This document shows, piece after piece, positions 24,555 through 33,203 of a stretch of DNA of 42,068 nt. The translations under genes were made by a program, and so were the position numbers. The notes beneath the pieces were generated by a model. It saw only the letters and a list, made by a program, of their open reading frames with translations. It ran no database searches and had not been told where the DNA came from. Position 1 is the stretch's first letter, and each line of letters opens with the position of its first letter. Source of the stretch: Chloroflexota bacterium (GTDB lineage Bacteria > Chloroflexota > Dehalococcoidia > Lucifugimonadales > Lucifugimonadaceae); NCBI GenBank assembly GCA_029262735.1, contig JAJCYY010000029.1, positions 1 to 42,068 of the forward strand, read 5' to 3'.

Positions 24555-24848
24555 ATGCCAAAGAAGAAATCAGCGAAGGCGAATGCAGATGGAGTCAAGT
24601 CCTTGGCTGCCGACAAACCCGTTGTGTACCGTCATAAGAACAAATCCGGCGGGACGGAGTACATCGGCAGCGCAACGCGAGGTCGAGTTACAGATAGGCT
24701 GACCGAGCACCTACCGAGCGGTAAAGATCCGGTTCGGGGGGCCAGCAAGGTCGAGATAACTCAATACGACAGCATTGCTAAGGCGCGGGCTGCCGAAGCT
24801 AGAGCGATCAAACGAGAACAACCGAAGCAGAACAAGAAAGGCAAGTGA
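24555..24848 (+). CDS. Small GIY-YIG nuclease-like protein
   Basis: A 97-residue basic protein. A lysine-rich tail (MPKKKSAKANADG) precedes a compact GIY-YIG-like domain: VVY (23-25) in place of GIY, TEYIG (34-38), RGR (42-44) with the catalytic arginine, H52, and E81 in AAEARAIK, the metal ligand. It closes with N93 in QPKQN, the usual final asparagine. All core residues are therefore plausible. GGAG lies about 8 nt before the ATG. It sits 47 nt after the SNase-like gene and overlaps the next gene by one base. Function is unknown; such small single-domain forms occur in repair, mobile elements and defence loci. Confidence 0.75.
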   Translation: MPKKKSAKANADGVKSLAADKPVVYRHKNKSGGTEYIGSATRGRVTDRLTEHLPSGKDPVRGASKVEITQYDSIAKARAAEARAIKREQPKQNKKGK

Positions 24849-25066
24849 TGAGTTACGCCATCTGGATACTCATTGGCCTTCTGGCAACGTTCGTCTTGGT
24901 GCTTGTTGGCATGTTGCTGGAAGGAGCTGGGCTGATCGCGGTGATTGAAGGAGTCACGGCGCTCGACGTCGAACGAATCAAACACGGCGGACTCTTGATC
25001 ACAGTCGGCGCTGCGCTTTTGGCCGCAGTTGGAATAGTTGCAGGAATCCTGAAAAGTCGAATCTAA
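24848..25066 (+). CDS. Small two-helix membrane protein
   Basis: A 72-residue protein with two hydrophobic helices, about residues 4-34 (WILIGLLATFVLVLVGMLLEGAGLI) and 48-68 (GLLITVGAALLAAVGIVAGIL), joined by VIEGVTALDVERIKHG. No known family recognised. Its ATG overlaps the previous stop (TGATG), so it is translationally coupled to the GIY-YIG-like gene. In a cassette of nuclease-like proteins a small membrane protein could be an effector, an anchor or an immunity component; this is inference only. Confidence 0.7.
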   Translation: MSYAIWILIGLLATFVLVLVGMLLEGAGLIAVIEGVTALDVERIKHGGLLITVGAALLAAVGIVAGILKSRI

Positions 25067-25089
25067 GTAGGTGGCGGGTCAATGCGGCG

Positions 25090-25494
25090 TTGGAAGCGAT
25101 GGCGGCCGCTGGCAACGACGGCGTCGTTCGCCTTCCCGAGACCAGGGCAAGTTTTCTCGTTGGACGCGGCTATCTGCCAGACATTGCAGACGCGCTGATC
25201 CTGTGTGCCGAAGACAGACGCCCGGGAAACCACGTCTTCCATGTCCAGGACAAGGAGACGCTCACGTGGGAGGACTGGTGGAGAATCATCGCCGAAGTAT
25301 CGAATTGGAAAGGCCGGTTCGAGCGGGTTCCCGATAGCGAGACCGACGATCCCGCCGTTCGTACGCAGGACCTGACGCAGCATCTGTACATGGACACATC
25401 GAAGATCCGGCGAGAACTCGGCTACACGGAAACGGTGCCCATGGACGAAGCTGTCAGGCGGTCCGTCGAATGGGAACAGAGCAAAAATCGGTGA
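25090..25494 (+). pseudogene. C-terminal fragment of an NAD-dependent epimerase/dehydratase
   Basis: About 135 residues (RLPETRASFLVGRGYLPDIADALILCAEDRRPGNHVFHVQDKETLTWEDWWRIIAEVS... ending LGYTETVPMDEAVRRSVEWE) match the substrate-binding half of extended short-chain dehydrogenases such as UDP-sugar epimerases. The Rossmann half with GxxGxxG and the YxxxK catalytic pair are missing. Recognisable homology begins about 25075, ten bases after the membrane-protein gene, and the frame upstream belongs to that gene. No N-terminal half was found at 23012-23245 on the far side of the island. The coding start would be TTG 25090 or ATG 25099. Probably a remnant cut by the island insertion with a deletion. 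Confidence 0.75.
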
Positions 25495-25580
25495 CCCGAT
25501 CGGCTGCCAGATGGTTTGCCCACCACGCCAATACGGGGAAAATCGCGAACTGCTCATGAGGCAAACGGCCTGAAACCTCG

Positions 25581-25609
25581 TTGACCCATCCCTTTCGCGA
25601 GCCTAGAAT
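25581..25609 (+). promoter_or_regulatory. Sigma70-type promoter for purF
   Basis: TTGACC (25581-25586) and TAGAAT (25604-25609) are separated by exactly 17 nt, five of six bases matching consensus in each. Transcription would begin about 145 nt before the purF start, leaving a leader. I saw no clear purine-riboswitch fold in it. Confidence 0.65.
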
Positions 25610-25761
25610 TCAATTGAAGGGGAGATTAAGCACGACACGCCACATGGTCCGTAAGCGGCTCCACAGGCGACCAGGGCAAACGTGCACCGGCTCCCCAGGC
25701 CGCCGCAAGCGTCCGAATTCCCGGGAAACATCAACTGTTGCGATCTGAATCCGGTTCCAAA

Positions 25762-27222
25762 ATGGCGCTCGGCCCAGGCGGAACTGAAGACGAGACGTTA
25801 AACGCGTTTGATAATGATGACCGGCCACGCGAGGCGTGCGGCGTCATAGGCGTTTACATCCCCGGCCAGGACGTCGCCCGCACCACCTACTTCGGCCTCT
25901 TCGCCCTGCAGCACCGCGGCCAGGAGAGTGCGGGCATAGCAACTTCGACGGGCGAAGGCCTTCGACTGCACGCTCGCATGGGACTGATCAGCCAGGTCTT
26001 CAAAGAGGAAGACTTTGCGGAGATGCACGGCCACATCGCAGTTGGCCACACGCGTTACTCGACGATGGGCGGCAGCAAGCAGCACAATGCCCAGCCGCTT
26101 CTCGCAGACGGCCCGCGCGGCCGCATCGCAATCGGCCACAACGGCAATGTCATAAATGCCTCAGAGCTCCGGCCTGAACTTGCCGACCACTGGGGTATCA
26201 CGTTCGATAAGAGCTCAGACACCGAGGTTATTGCTGAGATCTTCGCCCGCGCTCCCGGCCGTGATTGGTTTGAGGTCGCCTGGTACGCCATGCGGCGGCT
26301 CAAGGGCGCCTACTCGCTGGTGATGATGTCGAAGGACGAGCTCATCGCCGTCCGGGATCCTCTCGGCATCAGACCGCTCTGCCTCGGCGAACTGAATGGC
26401 GGCTACGTGGTCGCTTCTGAGACGGCCGCTCTCGACAACATCGGTGCAACCTTCGTCCGGGAGCTACAGAACGGCGAGACGATCGTCATCAACAAGGACG
26501 GCATCAAGTCGAAGGTGTGGCCCGCCGCACGCAAGACACACTCGATGTGTATTTTCGAGCAGATCTACTTCGCAAGACCGGACAGCGTGCTCAACGGCCA
26601 GCTTGCTTACGATTCGCGCCGCAGGATGGGCAAAGAGCTGTTCCAGGAAAGCCCCGTCGATGCCGACCTCGTCATCGGCATCCCGGATTCGTCCATTCCG
26701 CACGCCATCGGCTATGCAAACGCGTCAGGCATTCCGTACGGCGAGGGCATCATCCGCAACCGCTACGTCGGCCGGACATTTATCGCCCCAGACCAGCGCA
26801 TGCGTGAAGTCGGCGTGCAGATGAAGTTCAACGTCATGCGCAGCATAATCAGCGGCAAGCGAATCATCGTCGTCGACGACTCGATAATCCGCAGCACAAC
26901 CACGGTCCGGGTCATCAATATGCTGAGGAAGGCCGGAGCCAGGGAGATCCACGTCCGCGTGGCGGCCCCGGCCGTCATCTCAACCTGCCACTTCGGAGTC
27001 GACATGGCGACAATGGCCGAACTGATAGCAGCGAACATGACGGTTGACGAAATCCGAGACCATATTGGCGCTGACTCGCTCGCTTACCTGAGCGTCGATG
27101 GTCTGAAGCGCGCGGTTGACGTATCTGACGACAGCTACTGCAAGGGCTGTTTCACCGGTCGCTACCCGATCCCGGTGCAGCTCGAAATGGACAAGCTGGC
27201 GCTCGAACCTGCCGGCGTCTGA
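25762..27222 (+). CDS. purF: Amidophosphoribosyltransferase
   Basis: First enzyme of purine synthesis: glutamine plus PRPP gives 5-phosphoribosylamine. The N-terminal glutamine amidotransferase domain starts after a short propeptide at C26 (REACGVIGVYIPGQDVARTTYFGLFALQHRGQESAG), as in Bacillus-type PurF. The phosphoribosyltransferase domain has the PRPP loop RIIVVDDSIIRSTT near residue 370. Cysteines in SMCIFEQIYFARPDS and SYCKGCFTGRYP are those of the 4Fe-4S ligand set of this subfamily. 486 residues is normal. ATG 25762 is used; an upstream TTG at 25738 is possible. Neither has a strong ribosome-binding site. A good promoter lies upstream at 25581-25609. Confidence 0.95.
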   Translation: MALGPGGTEDETLNAFDNDDRPREACGVIGVYIPGQDVARTTYFGLFALQHRGQESAGIATSTGEGLRLHARMGLISQVFKEEDFAEMHGHIAVGHTRYSTMGGSKQHNAQPLLADGPRGRIAIGHNGNVINASELRPELADHWGITFDKSSDTEVIAEIFARAPGRDWFEVAWYAMRRLKGAYSLVMMSKDELIAVRDPLGIRPLCLGELNGGYVVASETAALDNIGATFVRELQNGETIVINKDGIKSKVWPAARKTHSMCIFEQIYFARPDSVLNGQLAYDSRRRMGKELFQESPVDADLVIGIPDSSIPHAIGYANASGIPYGEGIIRNRYVGRTFIAPDQRMREVGVQMKFNVMRSIISGKRIIVVDDSIIRSTTTVRVINMLRKAGAREIHVRVAAPAVISTCHFGVDMATMAELIAANMTVDEIRDHIGADSLAYLSVDGLKRAVDVSDDSYCKGCFTGRYPIPVQLEMDKLALEPAGV

Positions 27223-27250
27223 TCGCCTCGAGAAACCGTGATCAGCCGGT

Positions 27251-29086
27251 TCAGGCGGCCATTTCAAGCAGCGCCGGTATAGTCAGCACGAACACCGAGC
27301 CCTTGCCCTTCTTGCTCGACACCGTCACCTCTCCGCCAAGTGCCCTGGCAAGTTGCTGTGAGACCGCCAGCCCGAGGCCCTGGCCCGACGTTGAGTTCGT
27401 CGCCACGTTGTCCAACCGGGTGAACTCATCGAATATCACGGCCGACTCCTCCTCCGTCATGCCGTCGCCCTGATCGGTCACGGCAATGCGCACCGTGTCG
27501 TTCATCTGAGTAGCGACGATTTTGATCTCCTTGTAGTCACCCGAATACTTGCTGGCGTTCGTGATCAGGTTTATGAGGATCTGGTCCAGCCTTGAGCGGT
27601 CAGTCACAAGCCTGATTGCTGGTTTCGCATACTCGGTCTCCAGCCGCTGCGCCCTGGCCTCGATCATCGGCTTCAGCGACATAGTCACTTCCGCAACCGC
27701 GTCCTGCAGATTGAACTCAGTTCCGTTCAACCGCAGATCTTCAGATTCGACGCTTGAAAGGTCCAACAGGTCTTCGATAAGTACACGCAGCCGCTCCGCG
27801 TTCCTGCGTATCACGTCCAGGTACTGCAGATTTTTCTCGTTGGAAACATCCTTTTTACGACGCCTCAGGATGTCAACGAAAGCAATAATGCTCGTGAGAG
27901 GAGTCCGTAGCTCGTGTGAGATCGCCGATATGAAGCGAGTACGGGACTCGTTGCTTTCGGTCAGCTTTTTGTTTCTCAGCTCAACCTCAGCCCGCGCCTC
28001 CTTCTCCTCGGCAAGTCTCACAGTCCGCGTATACAGCTCCGCTGCGGCTACCGATCCGCCCACCTGCATCGCAAGACGCTCCAGCAGAGCCAGGTCATCC
28101 TTTGTATACGCGTCGCGCCGAAGGGCCTTCACATTTAGCGAGCCAATCAGCCTGTCGCCAGCGATCAGGGGCACAAACATCGTGGAATGAAGACCTGTGC
28201 GCTCACTCAACTTATAGCCCGTCAGCTCCAACGAAATCTGGTCGAAATCCTCGGTGGAAATAATCTCCGAATGCCTGGAAACGAGAACTCGTTCCGTCGG
28301 CGCACCCTCAAATGAGTGCTTCTGCCGGTCATCCCAGTTCGGGATTGGAACTCCCCAGATGTACCTGTCCTCAATGTATTTGCCGTCCTCCTCAACGATC
28401 GCCATCACCAGCCTGTCGCAAGGCACCAGGCTCTGAACAGTCCGGACAAATTCATCCCAGACAAGGCTGAAGTCGATCGTCGAACTCACAGAACGGCCGA
28501 TATCTGCCAGGAGAGTGCGTTCACGCACATCGCGTTGCAGCTCAGCAAGTTGCGCCGCGTTCACAACAGTAGGAACCACATGCGCGGCAGCCAGCCCCAG
28601 TATCTCCACATCTCTATCTGAGAAGGCACCCTTCTTACGAGACCGGATGATCATGTAGCCAACCGTATCGCCGTGATAGCTCAACGGAACACCCGCAAGC
28701 GATGGCAGTTCAGCGGCACCGTCTTTCAGGTTTGGATATCGGGCCAGCACAGCGCTGTCACTGCAATCCGCAATGACGAGAGGCGCCTTTAGTACCGAAA
28801 GTTGGTCGGAATTGTCGTTCGCAATCGTGCGGTCGACATGCTGATCGATGGAGGGAATCGGTTCGCCACTCAGGAAGATATTTGTCGCAGTGTCCCAGTC
28901 GTCATCGATGGTTCTGATAGCCAGCCTGTCGTACTTGAGGAGACCGGCAAGAACCCGGTTCAACTCGCTGTAGACCTCTTCTGGCGAATCACATGTCCCG
29001 GCGCGCCGAGAAAATTCTGCCAGCGCGGAATCAAGCCGGTGCTGCCTGCTCCGACGAAGCGGAATATGTTTCGAAAGCAATCTCAT
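27251..29086 (-). CDS. GAF-domain sensor histidine kinase
   Basis: A 611-residue soluble kinase. Two GAF domains occupy about 20-180 (LDSALAEFSRRAGTCDSPEEVYSELNRVLAGLL to VGYMIIRSRKKGAFSDRDVEILGLAAAHV) and 190-355 (LLADIGRSVSSTIDFSLVWDEFV to IGSLNVKALRRDAYTKDDLALLERLA). A coiled linker leads to HisKA with phospho-acceptor H391 in ISAISHELRTPL, then HATPase with LINLITNASKYSG, DQGDGM and GQGLGLAVS. No membrane helices, so it senses a cytoplasmic signal; the GAF ligands are unknown. It converges on purF (28 nt apart) and is divergent from purM, splitting the purine genes. No response regulator is adjacent. The ATG precedes a basic MRLLSKHIPLRRSRQ tail. Confidence 0.93.
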   Translation of the reverse strand: MRLLSKHIPLRRSRQHRLDSALAEFSRRAGTCDSPEEVYSELNRVLAGLLKYDRLAIRTIDDDWDTATNIFLSGEPIPSIDQHVDRTIANDNSDQLSVLKAPLVIADCSDSAVLARYPNLKDGAAELPSLAGVPLSYHGDTVGYMIIRSRKKGAFSDRDVEILGLAAAHVVPTVVNAAQLAELQRDVRERTLLADIGRSVSSTIDFSLVWDEFVRTVQSLVPCDRLVMAIVEEDGKYIEDRYIWGVPIPNWDDRQKHSFEGAPTERVLVSRHSEIISTEDFDQISLELTGYKLSERTGLHSTMFVPLIAGDRLIGSLNVKALRRDAYTKDDLALLERLAMQVGGSVAAAELYTRTVRLAEEKEARAEVELRNKKLTESNESRTRFISAISHELRTPLTSIIAFVDILRRRKKDVSNEKNLQYLDVIRRNAERLRVLIEDLLDLSSVESEDLRLNGTEFNLQDAVAEVTMSLKPMIEARAQRLETEYAKPAIRLVTDRSRLDQILINLITNASKYSGDYKEIKIVATQMNDTVRIAVTDQGDGMTEEESAVIFDEFTRLDNVATNSTSGQGLGLAVSQQLARALGGEVTVSSKKGKGSVFVLTIPALLEMAA

Positions 29087-29495
29087 GGCACTGTCACCGC
29101 CACACCACCGCAGCCGTATCCAACACTCCCAGGCGCCGAATATCGCAACATATTACCCGTTGGCCGAAACGGCAAAAAGCCTCAACGCATCTCATCTTGG
29201 ACTGCCCAGGGCATAGGAGTCTGACGTGCTCTACACAGCGCGCCTGTGTGCCATACGCCACCCGAACCGGCTCACCGTAGACGATTTAACAATCAACGGA
29301 CGCAAACGCACGCTTGCATTGTATGCACGTAAACGGCATCCCTGAGACAGCGGCAGCACCCAGAAAAGGCGTCCCTGCGGCCCGCCCGCGGCTTATACTT
29401 GCATCCTCGCCATTCATGCCGACCGATCGCCGGGAACCGACACCCTGCGGCCTCGACAAAAGACACGAACCCAAGCCACCGGAGATTCTGGACCC
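29087..29495. other. Divergent intergenic region between kinase and purM
   Basis: About 409 nt that should hold the promoters of the kinase (leftward) and of purM (rightward). TTATACT at about 29392-29398 is a -10-like element for purM, without a clear -35. No PurR-like palindrome, RNA gene or repeat was recognised. Confidence 0.4.
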
Positions 29496-30554
29496 ATGAA
29501 CCCCGGAACAGATAGCTCGTCCGCTGGATTGACCTACCGCGAAGCAGGGGTTGACCTCGACGCTTTAGCCGCAGCGAAGATCCCCATCATGGAGCTTGCC
29601 AAGCGTACGCTCGGTCCCAGCGTGCTCTCTGCCCAGGGCGGATTCGGGGGCGTGATTGACCCCGGCGCTAACTCAGACACGCTAATCGTCGCCAGCACGG
29701 ACGGCGTTGGCACGAAGCTCCGCATTGCACAGGCGATGGGACGCCACGACACCGTCGGCCGGGACCTGGTCAACCACTGCATCAACGACATCCTTCCTGC
29801 CGGTGCCCTCCCGCTCTTTTTCCTCGACTACATCGGCCTCTCGAACTTTGACCAGACCCTGACGACTGAAATCCTGAAAGGGCTGAGCAACGCCTGCGCT
29901 GATGCGGGTTGCGCCCTGCTCGGCGGCGAAACCGCCACCCTCCCCGGCATATATCACGACGACGACTACGATCTCGTCGGCTTCATCGTCGGCACAGTCC
30001 AGCGCGACAGGCAGATCAAGCCGGAAAACACATCTGAGGGCGATGTGCTGATCGGCCTGCCTTCAAGCGGGTTGCACACGAACGGCTTTTCGCTGGTGCG
30101 CAAGGTGTTCGGATTCGATGACGACCCATCGGCGCTGAACGACCGGCTGCCGGGCGACACACGGACACTCGGAGACGCGCTGCTTGAGTCTCACAGAAGC
30201 TATCTGCCAGTACTCCGCGACGGTTCAGCCGGAGTCCGGCAAGAAGTAAAAGGTCTCGGCCACATCACCGGGGGAGGGATCTTCAAGAACATACCGCGCG
30301 CCATTGCGAAGGGACTGGCGGCTGAAGTCGACGTAAGAAGCTGGGAGACGCCGCCGGTCTTCCGGCATATACAGCGGACAGGCGAGATTGACGACCTTGA
30401 GATGTTCCGGGTCTTCAACATGGGCCTCGGCATGGTGGTCGTGGCCTCAGAAGAAGGCGTCCAGAGCCTCCTGAAAGATATCGATGGAGCGTGGCTTCTA
30501 GGCCGGCTGGTAGAGCAGACAGGTGACGAGAGAGTAATCACAAGCGGACTGTAG
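29496..30554 (+). CDS. purM: Phosphoribosylformylglycinamidine cyclo-ligase
   Basis: Fifth step of purine synthesis: ATP-dependent closure of FGAM to AIR. 352 residues, normal for PurM. Conserved blocks: LTYREAGVDLDALAAAKIPIMELAKRT at the start, TLIVASTDGVGTKLRIAQAMGRHDTVGRDLVNHCINDI with the ATP/metal residues, CALLGGETATLPGIY, GLPSSGLHTNGFSLVRKVF, and VKGLGHITGGGIFKNIPRAI. Located 210 nt before purH on the same strand. Confidence 0.96.
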   Translation: MNPGTDSSSAGLTYREAGVDLDALAAAKIPIMELAKRTLGPSVLSAQGGFGGVIDPGANSDTLIVASTDGVGTKLRIAQAMGRHDTVGRDLVNHCINDILPAGALPLFFLDYIGLSNFDQTLTTEILKGLSNACADAGCALLGGETATLPGIYHDDDYDLVGFIVGTVQRDRQIKPENTSEGDVLIGLPSSGLHTNGFSLVRKVFGFDDDPSALNDRLPGDTRTLGDALLESHRSYLPVLRDGSAGVRQEVKGLGHITGGGIFKNIPRAIAKGLAAEVDVRSWETPPVFRHIQRTGEIDDLEMFRVFNMGLGMVVVASEEGVQSLLKDIDGAWLLGRLVEQTGDERVITSGL

Positions 30555-30764
30555 GAGCATTGTTCTACCTGCCTTTGGTAGGGGCGGGCCTGAGAGCAGC
30601 GAGTGGATCAGTTTTTTTGGCAGGGGCGGGCAAAGATGCTGCGCCCGGTGGACTCGCAGAATCCATGTAACGCCATCCAGAGACCATCGAATGCTGTCGG
30701 AAGACCGGCTTCCGCCAGAACTAGCCATTCCGTCAATCATCACTTAAGTCGGGCGAAGAAAACA

Positions 30765-32312
30765 ATGAGGGCACTTCTCAGCGCATATGATCGAACCGGG
30801 CTGGCAGAGTTCGCAAACTCTCTTGCCAATCTCGGAATTGAGCTAGTCAGCACCGGGGGCACACTCAAAGACCTGCAGGCCGCAGGCCTCGCCGTCACGC
30901 AGGTAGCAGAGGTAACCGGCTCGCCCGAGATCCTCGACGGCCGGGTCAAGACGCTCCACCCCGCTATCCACGGCGGCCTCCTCGCCCGCCGGGACCTGCC
31001 TGAGCACGTCGCCGAGCTTGAACAGCACAGCATCACAGGCATCGATATCGTCGTCAACAACCTCTACCCGTTCGTTGAGACCGTCTCGAAACTCGATGTC
31101 ACGCTGATCGACGCACTGGAAAACATCGACATCGGCGGTCCGGCGATGACCCGCGCCGCCGCAAAGAACTTTCCGTCTGTTGTCATCGTGGTCGATCCCT
31201 CAGACTATGCAGAAGTGGCCGAAATGCTGGCGAACGGCGGCGTCCCGCTCGAAACGCGCCGCCAGCTCGCAGCTAAAGCCTTCCAGCACGTCGCCCTCTA
31301 CGACACCGCTATCTCAAACTACCTGCGTTCATCTGAAGCATCTGACAACTCACCGGAAGCCAACTTCCCGCAAGAGTGGACCGCAGGCTGGAACCGCATA
31401 TCCGTGCCGCGCTACGGCGAAAACCCGCACCAGCCTGCAGGCATCTACGCCAACCCCGGCGAGACCGGCGGCATCGTCAACGCGAAGCAGCTCCACGGCA
31501 TCGATCTTTCGTACCTGAACTACTTCGACGGTGACGCTGCGTGGACCGCCGCAAACAGCTTCCCAGCCAACGCAGTTTCGATAGTCAAGCACGCCAACCC
31601 ATGCGGTCTTGCCGTCCACGACAACCAGGCTGAGGCTTACCGAAAAGCGCTGGAAGGCGACCCGGTCTCCGCATTCGGCGGAATCGTGGGTTTCAACACA
31701 ATCGTCACCGCCGAAACGGCATCCGCGATGAAGGGTGTTCTGTTCGATGTGACGGTTGCCCCCGGCTACGAGCCGGAGGCGCTTGAGATTCTGAAGAAGC
31801 GCAAGCGCACACGAGTTCTCCAGGTGCAGGCTGCAAAGTCCAATCGGTTCGAGCTGCGGACCGTATCTGGTGGCGTTCTCGTCCAGCACCCGGACGACCT
31901 CGTTGAAGACCCTCGCACATGGAAGGTCGCAACGAAGCGAGCACCGACAGAACAGGAACTCGCCGACCTTGCCTTCGCATGGAATACGTGCCGCCTGATC
32001 CACTCCAACGCCATCGTCTTCGCAAAAGACAATGCGCTTGTTGGCATGGGCGCAGGCCAGCCAAACCGCATCACCAGCGTCATGCTCGCAGGCCGGGTGG
32101 CGAACCGAGATGGCCGGGATGCCACAACAGGCAGCGTGATGGCCTCAGACGCCTACTTCCCGTTCCCAGACGGAGTCGAGGGTGCTGCCGAGTACGGAAT
32201 AACCGCAGTCGCCCAGCCAGGCGGTTCGATAAAAGACGACGAAGTGATAAACGCGGCAGACAGGCTGGGTCTGGCTATGGTGATGACCGGAACACGGCAC
32301 TTCCTGCACTAG
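30765..32312 (+). CDS. purH: Bifunctional AICAR transformylase / IMP cyclohydrolase
   Basis: Last two steps of IMP synthesis. 515 residues. The N-terminal IMP cyclohydrolase domain ([52 protein letters not shown]) is followed by the AICAR transformylase, with [24 protein letters not shown] (catalytic Lys-His) and [14 protein letters not shown], ending [12 protein letters not shown] 30765 is chosen because the conserved sequence starts there; 54 earlier open codons have no homology. The 210-nt gap after purM holds direct repeats (GGTAGGGGCGGGC at about 30571 and GGCAGGGGCGGGC at about 30619) and a short T-run. Confidence 0.96.
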   Translation: MRALLSAYDRTGLAEFANSLANLGIELVSTGGTLKDLQAAGLAVTQVAEVTGSPEILDGRVKTLHPAIHGGLLARRDLPEHVAELEQHSITGIDIVVNNLYPFVETVSKLDVTLIDALENIDIGGPAMTRAAAKNFPSVVIVVDPSDYAEVAEMLANGGVPLETRRQLAAKAFQHVALYDTAISNYLRSSEASDNSPEANFPQEWTAGWNRISVPRYGENPHQPAGIYANPGETGGIVNAKQLHGIDLSYLNYFDGDAAWTAANSFPANAVSIVKHANPCGLAVHDNQAEAYRKALEGDPVSAFGGIVGFNTIVTAETASAMKGVLFDVTVAPGYEPEALEILKKRKRTRVLQVQAAKSNRFELRTVSGGVLVQHPDDLVEDPRTWKVATKRAPTEQELADLAFAWNTCRLIHSNAIVFAKDNALVGMGAGQPNRITSVMLAGRVANRDGRDATTGSVMASDAYFPFPDGVEGAAEYGITAVAQPGGSIKDDEVINAADRLGLAMVMTGTRHFLH

Positions 32313-32340
32313 ATAGTCGCCAGATCATCTGAAATACCGC

Positions 32341-33075
32341 ATGCCAACATCCGTCGAAATAGTCATCCCGGTCCTCAACGAAGAGCGATCGCTTCCTGCC
32401 TGCATCGAAAACCTGGTCGAGTTCACAGGGCAGCACGGCGAATACGACTGGAAGATCACAGTCGCAGACAACGGCTCGACCGATCGCACGCCAGAGGTCA
32501 TTGCAGAACTCGGCGAAAAGTACCCGAACGTCGGCAGCGTTCGCCTCGAAGAGAGAGGCCGCGGCCGCGCGCTAAAACGCGCATGGCTCGCGAGCGATGC
32601 AGACGTGCGCTGCTACATGGACGTCGATCTTTCCACAGACATCAAAGCGCTCCCACAGCTCGTTTCCGCCGTCGCAACCGAAGGCTTCGAGGTAGCAACG
32701 GGCTCACGCCTCAGCAAAGGGTCGGAAGTCGTCGGCCGAAAGCTCTCACGAGAGATCACCTCACGCGGCTACAACATGCTCATCAAACTCATGTTCTGGC
32801 CGCCGTTCCCCGACGCCCAGTGCGGCTTCAAGGCGCTCTCCCGAAACGCCGCCGAAAGCCTTCTGCCGCTCATCGAAGACAACGCCTGGTTCATGGACAC
32901 CGAACTGCTTCTGCTGGCGCAGGCGGCCGGTTACCGCATCAAGTCGATACCCGTCAGATGGGTCGACGACCCGGACACGCGCGTAAAAGTCGTCTCAACC
33001 GTGTGGGAGGATGTGAAAGGTCTGCTCAGGCTGCGGTTTGGCGGCAGACGCCGGCCATCCACCCCGTCAAGTTAG
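32341..33075 (+). CDS. Family 2 glycosyltransferase, dolichyl-phosphate glucosyltransferase-like
   Basis: A 244-residue GT2 enzyme. VEIVIPVLNEERSLPACIENL and VADNGSTDRTPEVI form the nucleotide-sugar fold; D94-V-D96 in YMDVDLSTDIKALPQLV is the metal-binding DxD; GSRLSKGSEV and DAQCGFKALSR follow, then DTELLLLAQAAGY, the catalytic acid region. The pattern DxDLSTD and the GFKALSR block resemble ALG5/dolichyl-phosphate beta-glucosyltransferase, which makes polyprenyl-phosphate glucose. No membrane helices in the C-terminus. It begins 28 nt after purH, so probably in the same transcript, without an obvious functional link. Confidence 0.88.
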   Translation: MPTSVEIVIPVLNEERSLPACIENLVEFTGQHGEYDWKITVADNGSTDRTPEVIAELGEKYPNVGSVRLEERGRGRALKRAWLASDADVRCYMDVDLSTDIKALPQLVSAVATEGFEVATGSRLSKGSEVVGRKLSREITSRGYNMLIKLMFWPPFPDAQCGFKALSRNAAESLLPLIEDNAWFMDTELLLLAQAAGYRIKSIPVRWVDDPDTRVKVVSTVWEDVKGLLRLRFGGRRRPSTPSS

Positions 33076-33203
33076 AAATTTACGGCTGCACCACCTTGCG
33101 CCACAGCGCGAAACTGCGTCAGAATGCGGGGTCCGCCTGAAAAGACACGGAAGCAACCGGCAAACCCGGCATTGGCCGGCCTCCGGAGCGCGGGAACCAA
33201 CAT

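Noticed and set aside
29087..29495. tRNA or other structured RNA in the larger gaps
   Set aside because: No cloverleaf with a GTTCRAnYC T-loop and matching acceptor stem was seen in this or the other gaps over 300 nt.
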